A DNA stretch of 64,000 bases from Terriglobia bacterium (GCA_036496425.1 DASXLG010000020.1:23502-87501), one strand, 5' to 3'; numbered from the stretch's first letter, positions 36,189 through 45,205 are shown. Notes: generated by a model from the letters alone, not told the origin. Program-made: numbers and translations.

Positions 36189-37175
36189 ATGCAAGACGAA
36201 AACGTTTCCCTCCACCGCTTCGCTCTATTCACGGCCTGCTGCACGGCATTCCTCATCTTTGTCGGAGGGCTTGTCACCAGCACGCAATCAGGCCTGAGTG
36301 TTCCGGACTGGCCGACGAGCTACGGCTGGAACATGTTTACCTTCCCGTTCTCCAAATGGGTCGGCGGAATATTCTATGAACACAGTCACAGGCTGGTTGC
36401 TTCGACCGTAGGTTTCTTCACAGTTATTCTGACCGTCTGGACGTGGCTCAAAGAAAAGCGCGCGTGGGTCCGGTGGCTGAGCGCTGCCGCTCTGGGCGCC
36501 GTCGTTCTGCAAGGCGTGTTCGGCGGCCTCACGGTCATCTTTCTCTTACCGGCGTGGATTTCGACGGTCCATGCCTGCCTGGCGCAGACATTCTTTTGTC
36601 TGGTGATTGCAATTGCGGTCGTGACATCACCGCAGTGGAAACGCGGACTTCCACAGGTCAAGCCGCATGCGGAGAGCATCCCGCTGCGGACTTTGTGCGC
36701 CATGACCACCGCCGCCGTATACGTTCAGTTGATCATGGGCGCGCTGATGCGTCACACGAACGCCGGGCTGGCGATTCCGGATTTTCCGCTCGCGCTCGGG
36801 CACCTGATCCCGCCATTCAGTTCGGGAAAAATCATTATTCATTTTGCCCATCGCGTGGGAGCGGTTATCGTGACCGCCATGATGGTCTGGACCTTCACCA
36901 GAATTGCGCGATTGTACTCGGACCATTCGCTCCTGTTCCGGCCGGCATTGACGATGCTCGTTCTGGTCGCGGTTCAACTCACGCTAGGCGCCATCACGAT
37001 CTGGACGGCTAAAGCCGTGGTACCGACCACCGCGCATGTCCTCACGGGAGCGTTGATCCTGGGGACATCATTTCTGTTGACGCTGCGGGCGTATGCTATG
37101 AGTGGAGCGCATGCAGACGCAATAGCGCGCAGCAAGGATCAGATGCTCATCGACCGGGTGCCGGCATGGAAGTAA
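36189..37175 (+). CDS. ctaA: Heme A synthase (COX15/CtaA family)
   Basis: This 328-residue integral membrane protein with about eight helices converts heme O to heme A for aa3-type oxidases. Conserved blocks are FVGGLVTSTQSGLSVPDWPT, EHSHRLVAS (His pair), a second set MGALMRHTNAGLAIPDFPL, and HFAHRVGAV and TTAHVLTG with the C-terminal half's heme-ligand histidines. The ATG at 36189 is preferred because the earlier in-frame ATG at 36165 lies in the family C repeat arm. It overlaps ctaB by 10 bp. Confidence 0.93.
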   Translation: MQDENVSLHRFALFTACCTAFLIFVGGLVTSTQSGLSVPDWPTSYGWNMFTFPFSKWVGGIFYEHSHRLVASTVGFFTVILTVWTWLKEKRAWVRWLSAAALGAVVLQGVFGGLTVIFLLPAWISTVHACLAQTFFCLVIAIAVVTSPQWKRGLPQVKPHAESIPLRTLCAMTTAAVYVQLIMGALMRHTNAGLAIPDFPLALGHLIPPFSSGKIIIHFAHRVGAVIVTAMMVWTFTRIARLYSDHSLLFRPALTMLVLVAVQLTLGAITIWTAKAVVPTTAHVLTGALILGTSFLLTLRAYAMSGAHADAIARSKDQMLIDRVPAWK

Positions 37176-38041
37176 CACCGCTGGAACTGGCGCGCCGGCG
37201 GGTTCGCGCCGGCGACCTGATAGAATTGACCAAACCCCGCATTACGTTTCTCGTGTTGATTACCACGCTGGTGGGGTTTTACATGGGATCGCGGGACGGC
37301 ATGAATTTCCTGCTGCTGTTTCACACAATTCTGGGAACCGGGCTGGTGGCCAGCGGAGCAAGCGCGCTCAACCAATATTTCGAACGTGACCTCGACGCGC
37401 GGATGGTGCGCACACGCAACCGGCCTCTGCCGGACGGCAGGCTTGTCCCGAATGAAGCGCTCATTTTCTCGGCGCTCATTTCCGCCGCCGGCGTCCTCTA
37501 TCTGATGTTGTTTGTGAATCTCCTGACAGGCCTGATCGGTGCGGCCACCCTGGGCGGTTACGTTCTCGTTTACACTCCGCTGAAAACACGCACAGTGTTA
37601 TGCACATTGATCGGGGCGTTTCCGGGCGCTGCGCCGCCGGTTATGGGATGGACGGCGGCGCGGGGCGAAGTGGATGCGATCGCTTTATCGTTGTTTGCAA
37701 TTCTCTTTCTCTGGCAGATGCCGCACTTTTTTGCGATCGCCTGGATCTTTACGGAAGATTACATGCGCGCCGGCTTCACCATGCACGGCAGCGGCGTCCG
37801 CACCGGCAGGCAGATCGTCCTCTATTGCTGCGCGTTGATTCCGATCAGCGTACTGCCGACGTTCTTCGGATTGACGGGAATGGCATACCTTCTCGGAGCA
37901 ATTCTGTTCGGCTTCATTTATCTGGGCTATGGCTTCGCTGTCGCGCTCTTTCGTTCGAACACACATGCCCATCGATTGCTCCGGGTTTCGGTGGTCTATT
38001 TGCCCGCATTATTACTGCTTATGATGCTTGATAAGATATAG
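37166..38041 (+). CDS. ctaB: Protoheme IX farnesyltransferase (heme O synthase)
   Basis: This 291-residue UbiA-superfamily membrane prenyltransferase adds a farnesyl group to heme B. Motifs are LTKPRITFLVLITTLVGFYM at the N-terminus, the Mg-binding NQYFERDLDARMVRTRNRPL, YTPLKTRT and FLWQMPHFFAIAW. Nine hydrophobic helices are apparent. It is translationally coupled to ctaA by overlap and followed 26 bp later by the Sco gene. The pair supplies heme A to a cytochrome oxidase whose subunit genes are not in the window. Confidence 0.96.
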   Translation: MEVTPLELARRRVRAGDLIELTKPRITFLVLITTLVGFYMGSRDGMNFLLLFHTILGTGLVASGASALNQYFERDLDARMVRTRNRPLPDGRLVPNEALIFSALISAAGVLYLMLFVNLLTGLIGAATLGGYVLVYTPLKTRTVLCTLIGAFPGAAPPVMGWTAARGEVDAIALSLFAILFLWQMPHFFAIAWIFTEDYMRAGFTMHGSGVRTGRQIVLYCCALIPISVLPTFFGLTGMAYLLGAILFGFIYLGYGFAVALFRSNTHAHRLLRVSVVYLPALLLLMMLDKI

Positions 38042-38067
38042 GCCCGGGTTTTCGCCAGCATTGCGTT

Positions 38068-38622
38068 ATGAAATTTATTGCCGCATTCTTTTCCCTTCTT
38101 CTGATCGCTTCCTGCAGCCGCACGCCCGATTTGCAAACGTTCTACCCCGTTCCTGATTTCTCTCTGACGGATCAAACCGACAGGACTGTCACCATGCAGG
38201 AACTCAAAGGCAGGGCATGGGTGGCGGACTTTATCTTCACCAACTGCGGCGGCACCTGTCCGGTGATGACGGAGGAGATGCGCAAATTGCAGGCAACGCT
38301 TCCGCCGAACATCCGGCTGGTCTCTTTCACGGTGGATCCGAACCGGGATACAACGAAAGTACTTGCGGCGTATGCTGCCGAACATGGTGCAACACGAGAT
38401 CGCTGGCTGTTTCTGACAGGAGACAAGCAGGCGCTCTACGACATCTGTATCAAGGGATTCAAATTGGCCCTCGAAGACGATGCCGGAACACCGCTGGAGC
38501 CCATCACGCACAGCACGCGATTCGTTCTGGTGGATGACCAGGGACAGATTCGCGGCTATTACAGCGGCACCGAAGACAAGGAAATGAGCCGGCTCGCGGC
38601 AGACGCAAAGAAGCTGTCGTGA
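38068..38622 (+). CDS. Sco1/SenC/PrrC family copper chaperone lipoprotein
   Basis: This 184-residue thioredoxin-fold protein has a lipobox-like LIASC (Cys16), so it is probably lipid-anchored in the periplasm. The copper ligands are Cys60 and Cys64 (NCGGTCPVM, the family CxxxC) and His148 (ITHSTRFVLVD). It delivers copper to, or reduces, the CuA site of cytochrome oxidase. Its stop overlaps the GTG start of the DUF420 gene (GTGA). Confidence 0.93.
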   Translation: MKFIAAFFSLLLIASCSRTPDLQTFYPVPDFSLTDQTDRTVTMQELKGRAWVADFIFTNCGGTCPVMTEEMRKLQATLPPNIRLVSFTVDPNRDTTKVLAAYAAEHGATRDRWLFLTGDKQALYDICIKGFKLALEDDAGTPLEPITHSTRFVLVDDQGQIRGYYSGTEDKEMSRLAADAKKLS

Positions 38623-39032
38623 CTCAGATCTCCGATCTCGCCACCGTCAATGCCGCGCTGAACGCCACTGCCGCGGTTCTGATCGGCACGGGTTTCTACT
38701 TCATCAAGCAGAAGAATATTCGCGCGCACAAAGTGTGCATGGTTGCGGCTGTGGTGGTGTCTTCGCTTTTTCTGACCTCGTATTTGATTTATCACTACCA
38801 CGTCGGATCGGTGAGATTCACGAAACAGGGATGGATCCGGGACGTCTATTTCCCGCTTCTCCTGACGCATACAATTCTCGCCGTCGTGACGCTGCCGATG
38901 GTTCTGCGGACGGTTTTTCTCGCCGCCAAGGGCCGCTTTTCCAAGCATGTCCGGGTGGCGAAATGGACGTTTCCGATCTGGATGTATGTCTCTGTGACCG
39001 GAGTCGTTGTCTATCTGCTGCTATACCATTAG
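38619..39032 (+). CDS. DUF420 membrane protein (CtaM-like)
   Basis: This 137-residue protein has four transmembrane helices and the DUF420 signature YLIYHYHVGSVRFTKQG plus HTILAVVTLPMVLRT. In Firmicutes the related CtaM is needed for assembly of an aa3-type oxidase, and the position after Sco fits. It starts at a GTG coupled to the Sco stop. The gene ends the oxidase-assembly run, and an ABC transporter ATPase gene follows 22 bp later. Confidence 0.87.
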   Translation: MTQISDLATVNAALNATAAVLIGTGFYFIKQKNIRAHKVCMVAAVVVSSLFLTSYLIYHYHVGSVRFTKQGWIRDVYFPLLLTHTILAVVTLPMVLRTVFLAAKGRFSKHVRVAKWTFPIWMYVSVTGVVVYLLLYH

Positions 39033-39054
39033 CCGTGGTGAACGGATCGGCTGA

Positions 39055-39729
39055 ATGATTGCACTCACGGGTGTATCGAGAGTTTTCGAGGGGAAGCGCA
39101 AGGCGGTTGCGCTCGAAAACGTCAGTCTCGAGATCGGGGAAGGCGAGATCGTCGCGATCGTCGGTCCCTCGGGCTCGGGAAAATCGACGATGCTGAACCT
39201 CATCGGAGGCTTGGACCGGCCGAGCGGCGGCGACATTTCAATCGATGGCGAACGTCTCGGCTCGCTGAACGACGATGATCTCACGCGCGTCCGCCGGGAC
39301 AAGATTGGATTCGTTTTTCAGTTCTTCAACCTGCTTCCCACGCTGAATTGTTTGGAGAATGTCTCGCTGCCGCTGCACCTGCGCAAGTGGCCGCGGAAAA
39401 AGATCGACGATCGAGCGAGGGAACTCCTCAACCTCGTTCAACTCGGCCATCGCCTGGAACATCTTCCGGATGAGCTTTCAGGCGGTGAACGCCAGCGGGT
39501 CGCGATCGCACGAGCGCTGTCGGTTTATCCGCCGATCCTGCTGGCAGATGAGCCGACCGGGAATCTTGATACGCAGACAGGAAAGGACATCCTCGAACTT
39601 ATCCACGGTCTGCACGCACAACTCGGTTCGACAATTCTGATCGTGACCCACGATCTGGAAGTTGCAGGCCGCTGCCCGCGGACGGTGGCGTTGCGGGATG
39701 GGCTGGTTGTGGAGGATAGAAGGCGATGA
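39055..39729 (+). CDS. ABC transporter ATPase, LolD/MacB type
   Basis: This 224-residue ATPase has Walker A GPSGSGKST (37-45), a Q-loop VFQFFNLLPTLNCLENV, the signature LSGGERQRVAIARAL, Walker B ILLADEPTGNLD and the H-loop IVTHDLEV. The sequence pattern is that of MacB/LolD-type ATPases that power FtsX-like permeases without transporting through the membrane bilayer themselves. Its partner permease begins 91 bp downstream, and a LolA-like protein and an outer-membrane barrel follow. Confidence 0.95.
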   Translation: MIALTGVSRVFEGKRKAVALENVSLEIGEGEIVAIVGPSGSGKSTMLNLIGGLDRPSGGDISIDGERLGSLNDDDLTRVRRDKIGFVFQFFNLLPTLNCLENVSLPLHLRKWPRKKIDDRARELLNLVQLGHRLEHLPDELSGGERQRVAIARALSVYPPILLADEPTGNLDTQTGKDILELIHGLHAQLGSTILIVTHDLEVAGRCPRTVALRDGLVVEDRRR

Positions 39730-39756
39730 GGGGAGCGAAATGCTGGGTTGGCAGCT

Positions 39757-39783
39757 ACTCCCCGCCTAAGTTAGGCGGGGAGT
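39757..39783. repeat. Short perfect hairpin related to the family D ends
   Basis: ACTCCCCGCCTA and its complement (39757-39768, 39772-39783) form a 12-bp stem with a 3-nt loop. The arm resembles the terminal hairpins of the family D elements at 23025 and 43127. It lies between the ATPase and permease genes, where it might act on expression of the pair. No T-run follows. Confidence 0.75.
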
Positions 39784-39820
39784 TCCAAACCGAATTCGCG
39801 CCCCCAGGGGCCGCACAACT

Positions 39821-42370
39821 ATGATGCTGCTGCGGCTCCTCACCTGGCCATACCTCCGGCGGCACGTGCTGCGATGGGTCCTTACTGTCGCGGGCATCGT
39901 CCTGGGTGTCGCCGTTTTTATCGCGATGCATACCGCGGACCGGTCTGTTTTCGCCGCATTCGATAAGACGATCGATCAGATCGCCGGGGCGACTCAGTTA
40001 CAGGTCACGGCAGGTGACTTCGGATTTGACGAATCTCTGCTGGAACGGGTGCAAGCCGTTCCGGAAGTCGGCGTTGCGGTCCCGGTCATTGAATCGACCG
40101 TCGAAACGAAATTGCCGAATCAAGGCAACATCTTAATCCTCGGCACCGATATGACTTCGGATCGCAGTCTTCGCGATTACCAGCTGAAAGACGCCGACGA
40201 AGCCATTATCGACGACCCGCTGGTATTTCTCGCGCAGCCCGACTCCGTGATGATCACCAGAGAGTTTGCGGACCGCAATAATCTTCAGGTCAACAGCAAG
40301 CTTCCGCTGGTGACTCTGGACGGTGAAAAACAGTTCACCGTGCGCGGCATCATGAGCTCGGCCGGCATGACGCAGGCATTCGGCGGCAATCTGGCCGTGA
40401 TGGACATCTACGCCGCTCAACACGAACTCGGGCGTGGTCATCGCTTCGACCGGATCGACGTCAGGGCCAGGGACGGGGTAACGGTGGATCGCTGCAGGGA
40501 AGCCTTAAAAGCCGCGCTCGGACCGGGCCTCGACGTCGAGCCGCCATCGGCGCGGGGGCGTCAATTTGAGGCACTGCTGCAGAGCTACTCGACGGCACTG
40601 TATATTTCGAGCCTGTTCGCGGTACTGGTGGGGATGTTCATCATCTACAACTCGTTCGCGATTGCAGTGACGCATCGCCGCTCGGAAATCGGGATACTGC
40701 GGGCTCTGGGCGCGACGAGAGGGCAGATCCAGCGCTTATTTTTTCTCGAAAGTCTTGCTGCCGGAGTTCTTGGGTCCGCCGTGGGCGCCGGACTCGGACT
40801 CTTCATCGCATGGGCAATCTCCGGATATATGAGTTCGACACTCGAACAAGTGTCCGGATATGCGCAGACCGCCGGACAGCTTGTGATCGATCCGCAGCTG
40901 ATCGCCGCAGGGATGATTATCGGGATCGTCACCAGCATCATTGCCGCCTGGATACCTGCGCGAAGCGCTGCCCGCGTCGACCCGGTCCAGGCGCTGCAGA
41001 AAGGAAAATATCAGGTCCTTTCCGCTGGAGAGAATCGGAGGCGCCGTTGGATGGCGCTGGTCCTGTTCCTGTTGTCCGTGGGATGTCTTTTTCTTTCAGA
41101 TTCCAAGCCGTTCTTTTACACCGGTTTTGTCTCGATGATCATCGCGTGCCTCCTGCTCGCACCGGCGCTGACGTTGCTGCTGGCAAAGATGATCCGGCCG
41201 ATACTGAAAGCTCTTTTGCCGGCCGTCGGCACCCTGGCCGCGGACAGCCTGGCACAGGCGCCCCGGCGCACGTCGGCAACCGTATCGGCGTTGATGCTGT
41301 CGCTTGCAATGGTCATCGGATTCGGAGGTTTCACGCATTCTTTCTATAGTTCGATAAACGAATGGATCGACACGGCGTTAAACCCGGATTTCTTTGTGAC
41401 CTCCGGAACGAACCTCAAGCTGAACTCGACGTTCCCGTCCGGTGTCGCTTCCGTGATTGAAGCGGTGCCTGGTGTCGCGCAGGTTCAACTCGTCCGGAAT
41501 TCACGCGTCATGTATGACAAGATTCCGGTTTTGGTTATCGCGATCGAGACAGACAAAGCCGGCAAAACCGCGCGCCGCATTCCGACTGCCGGAAATCTCG
41601 AAGAGATGAACGCTCTGACAGCGGCAGGAAAAGGCCTGATGGCGTCGGATTCATTCGCAACAATTCATGGGCTGCATTTACACGATAAGGTGTCGCTGCC
41701 GACGCCTTCCGGCTTGTTGACACTGCCGATTGCCGGAATTGTTCGAGACTATTCAGACTTCCAGGGATCGGTTTTCATCGATCGCGAAGTCTACAAAAAA
41801 TGGTGGAACGACGACACGGCAAATGTCGCCCGCGTCTACGCACAAAAGGGCCAGGATCTTGCGGCACTCCGGCAACGTGTCACAGACGCACTCCACGGCC
41901 ATCAGCACCTTCTTGTGCTCACCAATGACGACGTACGCGTCTGGATCATCAAATTGCTCAATAACTGGTTTGCGATGACATACAACCAGATCGCCGTGGC
42001 GATTCTGGTCGCCGTGCTCGGCATTGTGAATACGCTGACTGTTTCGATCACCGACAGGCGGCGGGAATTGGGCGTCATGCAGGCGGTAGGCGGCCTCCGG
42101 AACCAGATTCGGCATACGGTCTGGATCGAAGCGCTGAGCATCGGCGTGATCGGGCTGATCTTGGGAACCGGACTCGGCGCCATTAACCTTTTTTACGTGC
42201 TCGGCATGTTGAAACGCGACCTGGGCGGCATCGATCTGGACTACATTTTCCCCGTGGCATTCATGCTGGCGATGATCCCCACTATTCTGATTGCCGCCTT
42301 CGTGGCCGCGATCGGCCCGGCGGAATCCGCGGTCCGCGGCACATTGGTGGAGGCTCTGGAATATGAGTAA
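39821..42370 (+). CDS. FtsX-like ABC permease with two FtsX domains
   Basis: This 849-residue inner-membrane protein begins with one transmembrane helix and a MacB-type periplasmic domain (about 40-250). A first FtsX domain follows with three helices (about 265-410, THRRSEIGILRALGATRGQI). Two central helices come next, then a second periplasmic domain and a second FtsX domain at the C-terminus (TDRRRELGVMQAVGGLRNQI). Being a two-repeat permease, it may work without a separate LolE partner. Such permeases extract lipids or lipoproteins, or act mechanically on periplasmic partners. The stop overlaps the LolA-like gene by 8 bp. Confidence 0.9.
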   Translation: MMLLRLLTWPYLRRHVLRWVLTVAGIVLGVAVFIAMHTADRSVFAAFDKTIDQIAGATQLQVTAGDFGFDESLLERVQAVPEVGVAVPVIESTVETKLPNQGNILILGTDMTSDRSLRDYQLKDADEAIIDDPLVFLAQPDSVMITREFADRNNLQVNSKLPLVTLDGEKQFTVRGIMSSAGMTQAFGGNLAVMDIYAAQHELGRGHRFDRIDVRARDGVTVDRCREALKAALGPGLDVEPPSARGRQFEALLQSYSTALYISSLFAVLVGMFIIYNSFAIAVTHRRSEIGILRALGATRGQIQRLFFLESLAAGVLGSAVGAGLGLFIAWAISGYMSSTLEQVSGYAQTAGQLVIDPQLIAAGMIIGIVTSIIAAWIPARSAARVDPVQALQKGKYQVLSAGENRRRRWMALVLFLLSVGCLFLSDSKPFFYTGFVSMIIACLLLAPALTLLLAKMIRPILKALLPAVGTLAADSLAQAPRRTSATVSALMLSLAMVIGFGGFTHSFYSSINEWIDTALNPDFFVTSGTNLKLNSTFPSGVASVIEAVPGVAQVQLVRNSRVMYDKIPVLVIAIETDKAGKTARRIPTAGNLEEMNALTAAGKGLMASDSFATIHGLHLHDKVSLPTPSGLLTLPIAGIVRDYSDFQGSVFIDREVYKKWWNDDTANVARVYAQKGQDLAALRQRVTDALHGHQHLLVLTNDDVRVWIIKLLNNWFAMTYNQIAVAILVAVLGIVNTLTVSITDRRRELGVMQAVGGLRNQIRHTVWIEALSIGVIGLILGTGLGAINLFYVLGMLKRDLGGIDLDYIFPVAFMLAMIPTILIAAFVAAIGPAESAVRGTLVEALEYE

Positions 42371-43100
42371 AGCTCTGATTTTCCTCCTCCTGATCCTGCA
42401 GCAGGAGCCGCGGAAGATTGTCGAGGACGCACAGCGTCGCACCACATCGCAATCACAGCGGTATGAAGGAACCCTGAAGGTTATCGACGCGAAGAGTAAG
42501 ATCACCGAAAAGCGGTGGATCTACGACCGCACGGGATCACACGGCGACAGCAAAGCCGTCCTGCGCTTCACGGCTCCCGCGGAAGTAAAGGGCGTGGCGC
42601 TTCTCATCGTCAATCATCCGGAGCGGGCATCGGATCAATGGATGTGGACGCCGGCGATCAACCGGGAACGCCGCATTGCGTATCAGGACCGGTCGACGCG
42701 GTTTTTCGGAACGGACTTCAGCTTCGAGGACCTCGAGGAACGCGACACCAATCAATTCGATTACAAAATGCTCGGCGACGAGACGGTCGACGGAGCGGCC
42801 TGCTGGAAATTGCAATCGACGCCAAAACAGACGAAGGCGTCGCAGTACACTCATTCCTTCCTGTGGATCAGAAAGGACAACTATGCTTTCGCCCGGATTG
42901 AGAATTACAGCAAGGAGCAACTCGTCCGCCGCGCGCATTACACCGACATTCGCAATGACCAGGGCATCTGGACGGCCCACCAGATCGACATGCACGATTT
43001 GAAACGCAACAGCCATACCATCCTGACGATCGAGAAGCTTCAGTACAACGTTCCGGTGAAAGACGAAGACTTCACGCTTCAGGCGCTGCGAAGGGAATGA
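42363..43100 (+). CDS. LolA-like outer-membrane lipoprotein-sorting protein
   Basis: This 245-residue protein, from the ATG at 42363, has a short hydrophobic N-terminus (SKALIFLLLILQQ) and the unclosed-barrel pattern of the LolA-like/DUF1329 group. Visible blocks are RTGSHGDSKAVLRFTAPAEV, DQWMWTPAINRERRIAYQD, STRFFGTDFSFEDLEERD and the end of the domain EKLQYNVPVKDEDFTLQAL. Such proteins carry hydrophobic cargo across the periplasm between an exporter and an outer-membrane component. The 8-bp overlap with the permease gene and the barrel gene downstream support that reading. Confidence 0.87.
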   Translation: MSKALIFLLLILQQEPRKIVEDAQRRTTSQSQRYEGTLKVIDAKSKITEKRWIYDRTGSHGDSKAVLRFTAPAEVKGVALLIVNHPERASDQWMWTPAINRERRIAYQDRSTRFFGTDFSFEDLEERDTNQFDYKMLGDETVDGAACWKLQSTPKQTKASQYTHSFLWIRKDNYAFARIENYSKEQLVRRAHYTDIRNDQGIWTAHQIDMHDLKRNSHTILTIEKLQYNVPVKDEDFTLQALRRE

Positions 43101-43126
43101 GGAACGATTAGATGTTTGGCGCAGAA

Positions 43127-43316
43127 CATTCCCCGCCTTTCCAAGGCGGGGTGGCTGCGCCACTAGTAAAATGACCCCGTTCCTTAGCGGCGCAGACGGG
43201 GCGGTTAGTAATTTCAAACAGAATAAGGTGCGCTTCGCGGTTCGTGGGTAACCGCCCCGCCCGAGCGTTCTAACGTTTGATCGCTCGGGCACCCCGCCTT
43301 GAAAAGGCGGGGAATG
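43127..43316. repeat. MITE-like structured repeat family D, copy 2
   Basis: This 190-bp element has the same CATTCCCC and GGGGAATG ends as 23025-23197. The central stem is GGGGCGGTT (43198-43206) with AACCGCCCC (43250-43258), so the T-A pair of copy 1 is C-G here. The apical core at 43225-43245 is identical over 21 bases. An extra hairpin, CCCGAGCG with CGCTCGGG, has been gained on the right side. No open frame is apparent. It occupies most of the gap between the LolA-like and barrel genes. Confidence 0.88.
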
Positions 43317-43344
43317 TCCACCTCACCGCAGCTCCCGGAGCTCA

Positions 43345-44616
43345 ATGTTGAAAGTCATTTGTGACAACTATGGTTTCAGACCGCGCCTGCAGATTTTTCT
43401 TTTCGCAATATTTTTCGCCGCTGCGATGGGTTCGGCCCAGACGTATACGCAGCGTGGGTTCCTGGAAAACCGCGGCTGGATCTATCCCGAGAAGGCACCG
43501 GACGATTCGGCGCATGCCGTTGGCGAATCGCTTCTCCGATACGAAAGCTTCTACACGCCCTCGCAGTCGCTTCAGTTTGCAGGCGCCCTCGACTTCAGGG
43601 TCGACTCTCATCGCCAGGTTGAACGCGATTTCAGCCTTTCGTGGTGGGACCGTGAAACGCAGCGGCCGCAAGGCGAAGTGCGCCGCCTGAGCGCTACATA
43701 CCATCGCGGACCTCTGACTGTCGAAGCCGGAAAACAGTTCATCCGGTGGGGCAAAGCGGACATCCTGACGCCGACGGATCGTTTTGCGCCTCAGGATTTC
43801 CTGAATGTCGTCGACACAGACTACCTCGCGGTGACGGCGGCCCGTGTGAATTTCGAAAAGGGTTCGAACACAATCGAAGCGGTGTGGTCGCCAAGATTGA
43901 CGCCCAGCCGGATACCGCTCCTGAATCAACGCTGGGAGGCGGTGCCAACGTTGCCGCCGGCAGTGAAGCTGGGCAACATGACCGCCGACTTTCCAGGCGG
44001 GTCGCAGTCCGGGATTCGATGGAACCACACAGGTGCCGTCGAATATGAACTGTCGTTGTACCAGGGCTTCAATAACCTGCCGTCGTTTGAGGTCCAGCCT
44101 CGATTCACTTCGCAAGGAATATCGGTGGATGTCCTTCGCATCTATCCCAGGATGTTGATGGGCGGCGGCGACGTTGCAATACCAATGCCGTTCTTCACTG
44201 TGAAGACAGAGGCAGCGTACTTCAGCTCGAGCGATTCCCGGACCGACCAGTATGGCCTGTACGTCGTCCAACTGGAGCGTCAAACCGGCGAATGGTTTTT
44301 CGTTGGCGGATATGCCGGAGAAGTCGTCACCAGCCATGGCACACAGGCAGCGGATTTTGCGCCCGATCGTGGCCTCACCCGGACCTTCCTGGGACGAGCC
44401 GGTTACACGATCGATACGAATCGCAGCGTCGCTCTTGAAAGCGCAGTCCGGCAAAACGGCGGCGGAGTCTGGGTTAAAGGCGAATACTCACAGGCGGCAG
44501 GCCAGCACTGGCGCGCAACATTGAACCTGACGCTGATCCGCGGAGATATCGGGGATTTCCTGGGTCAGTACCGCCGCAACTCCCATGCCTTGCTGATCGT
44601 GCGATACAGTTTTTGA
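43345..44616 (+). CDS. Outer-membrane beta-barrel protein of the LolA-like export cluster
   Basis: This 423-residue protein has a signal peptide (IFLFAIFFAAAMGSAQ). The body alternates short amphipathic strands (LTVEAGKQFIRWGKADILTP) and ends in aromatic Phe (LIVRYSF), as outer-membrane barrels do. The block GKQFIRWGKAD with a following TPTDRF resembles DUF1302-type barrels that accompany DUF1329/LolA-like proteins. A GGAG site six bases before the ATG supports the start. It probably forms the outer-membrane end of the lipid or lipoprotein export route encoded at 39055-43100. The cargo is unknown. Confidence 0.8.
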   Translation: MLKVICDNYGFRPRLQIFLFAIFFAAAMGSAQTYTQRGFLENRGWIYPEKAPDDSAHAVGESLLRYESFYTPSQSLQFAGALDFRVDSHRQVERDFSLSWWDRETQRPQGEVRRLSATYHRGPLTVEAGKQFIRWGKADILTPTDRFAPQDFLNVVDTDYLAVTAARVNFEKGSNTIEAVWSPRLTPSRIPLLNQRWEAVPTLPPAVKLGNMTADFPGGSQSGIRWNHTGAVEYELSLYQGFNNLPSFEVQPRFTSQGISVDVLRIYPRMLMGGGDVAIPMPFFTVKTEAAYFSSSDSRTDQYGLYVVQLERQTGEWFFVGGYAGEVVTSHGTQAADFAPDRGLTRTFLGRAGYTIDTNRSVALESAVRQNGGGVWVKGEYSQAAGQHWRATLNLTLIRGDIGDFLGQYRRNSHALLIVRYSF

Positions 44617-44640
44617 GCCGTTTTGTGCTAAAACGTAACG

Positions 44641-44934
44641 ATGTCTTTTGACCCGGCTTTACGCCATCTGATCGCGGGTTTCCGGCAGTCCCCGGAGTGG
44701 GACGCGGATCTCGACCTTCATTTGCTGCAAAAACTGTGGCCGGCGCTGGTCGGGACGCAGCTTGCAGGGGCGACCACGGTGACGGCGGTCCAGGGTTCAC
44801 GCGTTGTGGTCAATGTTCCCGACCTGGTCTGGCGCAAGCAGCTCATCCGGATGAAGCCGCAATTACTTGCCAGGATGAACGAGCCATGGGCCAATCCCTG
44901 GATTCAGGAGATCGCATTCACTCATGAAAATTAG
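44641..44934 (+). CDS. DUF721 / DciA-like protein
   Basis: This 97-residue protein has the DUF721 pattern (KLWPALVGTQLAGATTVTAV, then VVVNVPDLVWRKQLIRMKPQ and a final WIQEIAF). DciA proteins help load the replicative helicase DnaB in bacteria that lack DnaC. Its C-terminus overlaps gatC by 11 bp. It is shorter than many DciA proteins because it lacks a long tail. Confidence 0.85.
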   Translation: MSFDPALRHLIAGFRQSPEWDADLDLHLLQKLWPALVGTQLAGATTVTAVQGSRVVVNVPDLVWRKQLIRMKPQLLARMNEPWANPWIQEIAFTHEN

Positions 44935-45205
44935 CGAATCCGACGTTGAATACGTCGCTAAACTCGCGATGCTTGAAGTTGCCGACGACGAAAAGAAAGA
45001 ACTCGCCCAGCAGCTCAGCGCAATCGTCGAATATGTGGAGAAGTTGAACGGGTTGAATCTCGAAGGTATCGAGCCGACTGCGCAGGTTGTCACCAGCATC
45101 AGGCACGCCGTCCGGGACGACCGCGTGGCACCGCGGACCGGAACCGCCGAAGCGGGAAAGACGGTCAAGCTGTTCAAAGTCCCGAAGGTGATCACGGAGC
45201 GATGA
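44924..45205 (+). CDS. gatC: Asp/Glu-tRNA amidotransferase subunit C
   Basis: This 93-residue GatC has the family pattern VEYVAKLAMLEVADDEKKEL at the N-terminus and the conserved late motif RDDRVAPR. It stabilises the GatAB complex that converts Glu-tRNA-Gln or Asp-tRNA-Asn to the amide form. It overlaps the DUF721 gene and is followed by gatA. Confidence 0.95.
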   Translation: MKISESDVEYVAKLAMLEVADDEKKELAQQLSAIVEYVEKLNGLNLEGIEPTAQVVTSIRHAVRDDRVAPRTGTAEAGKTVKLFKVPKVITER

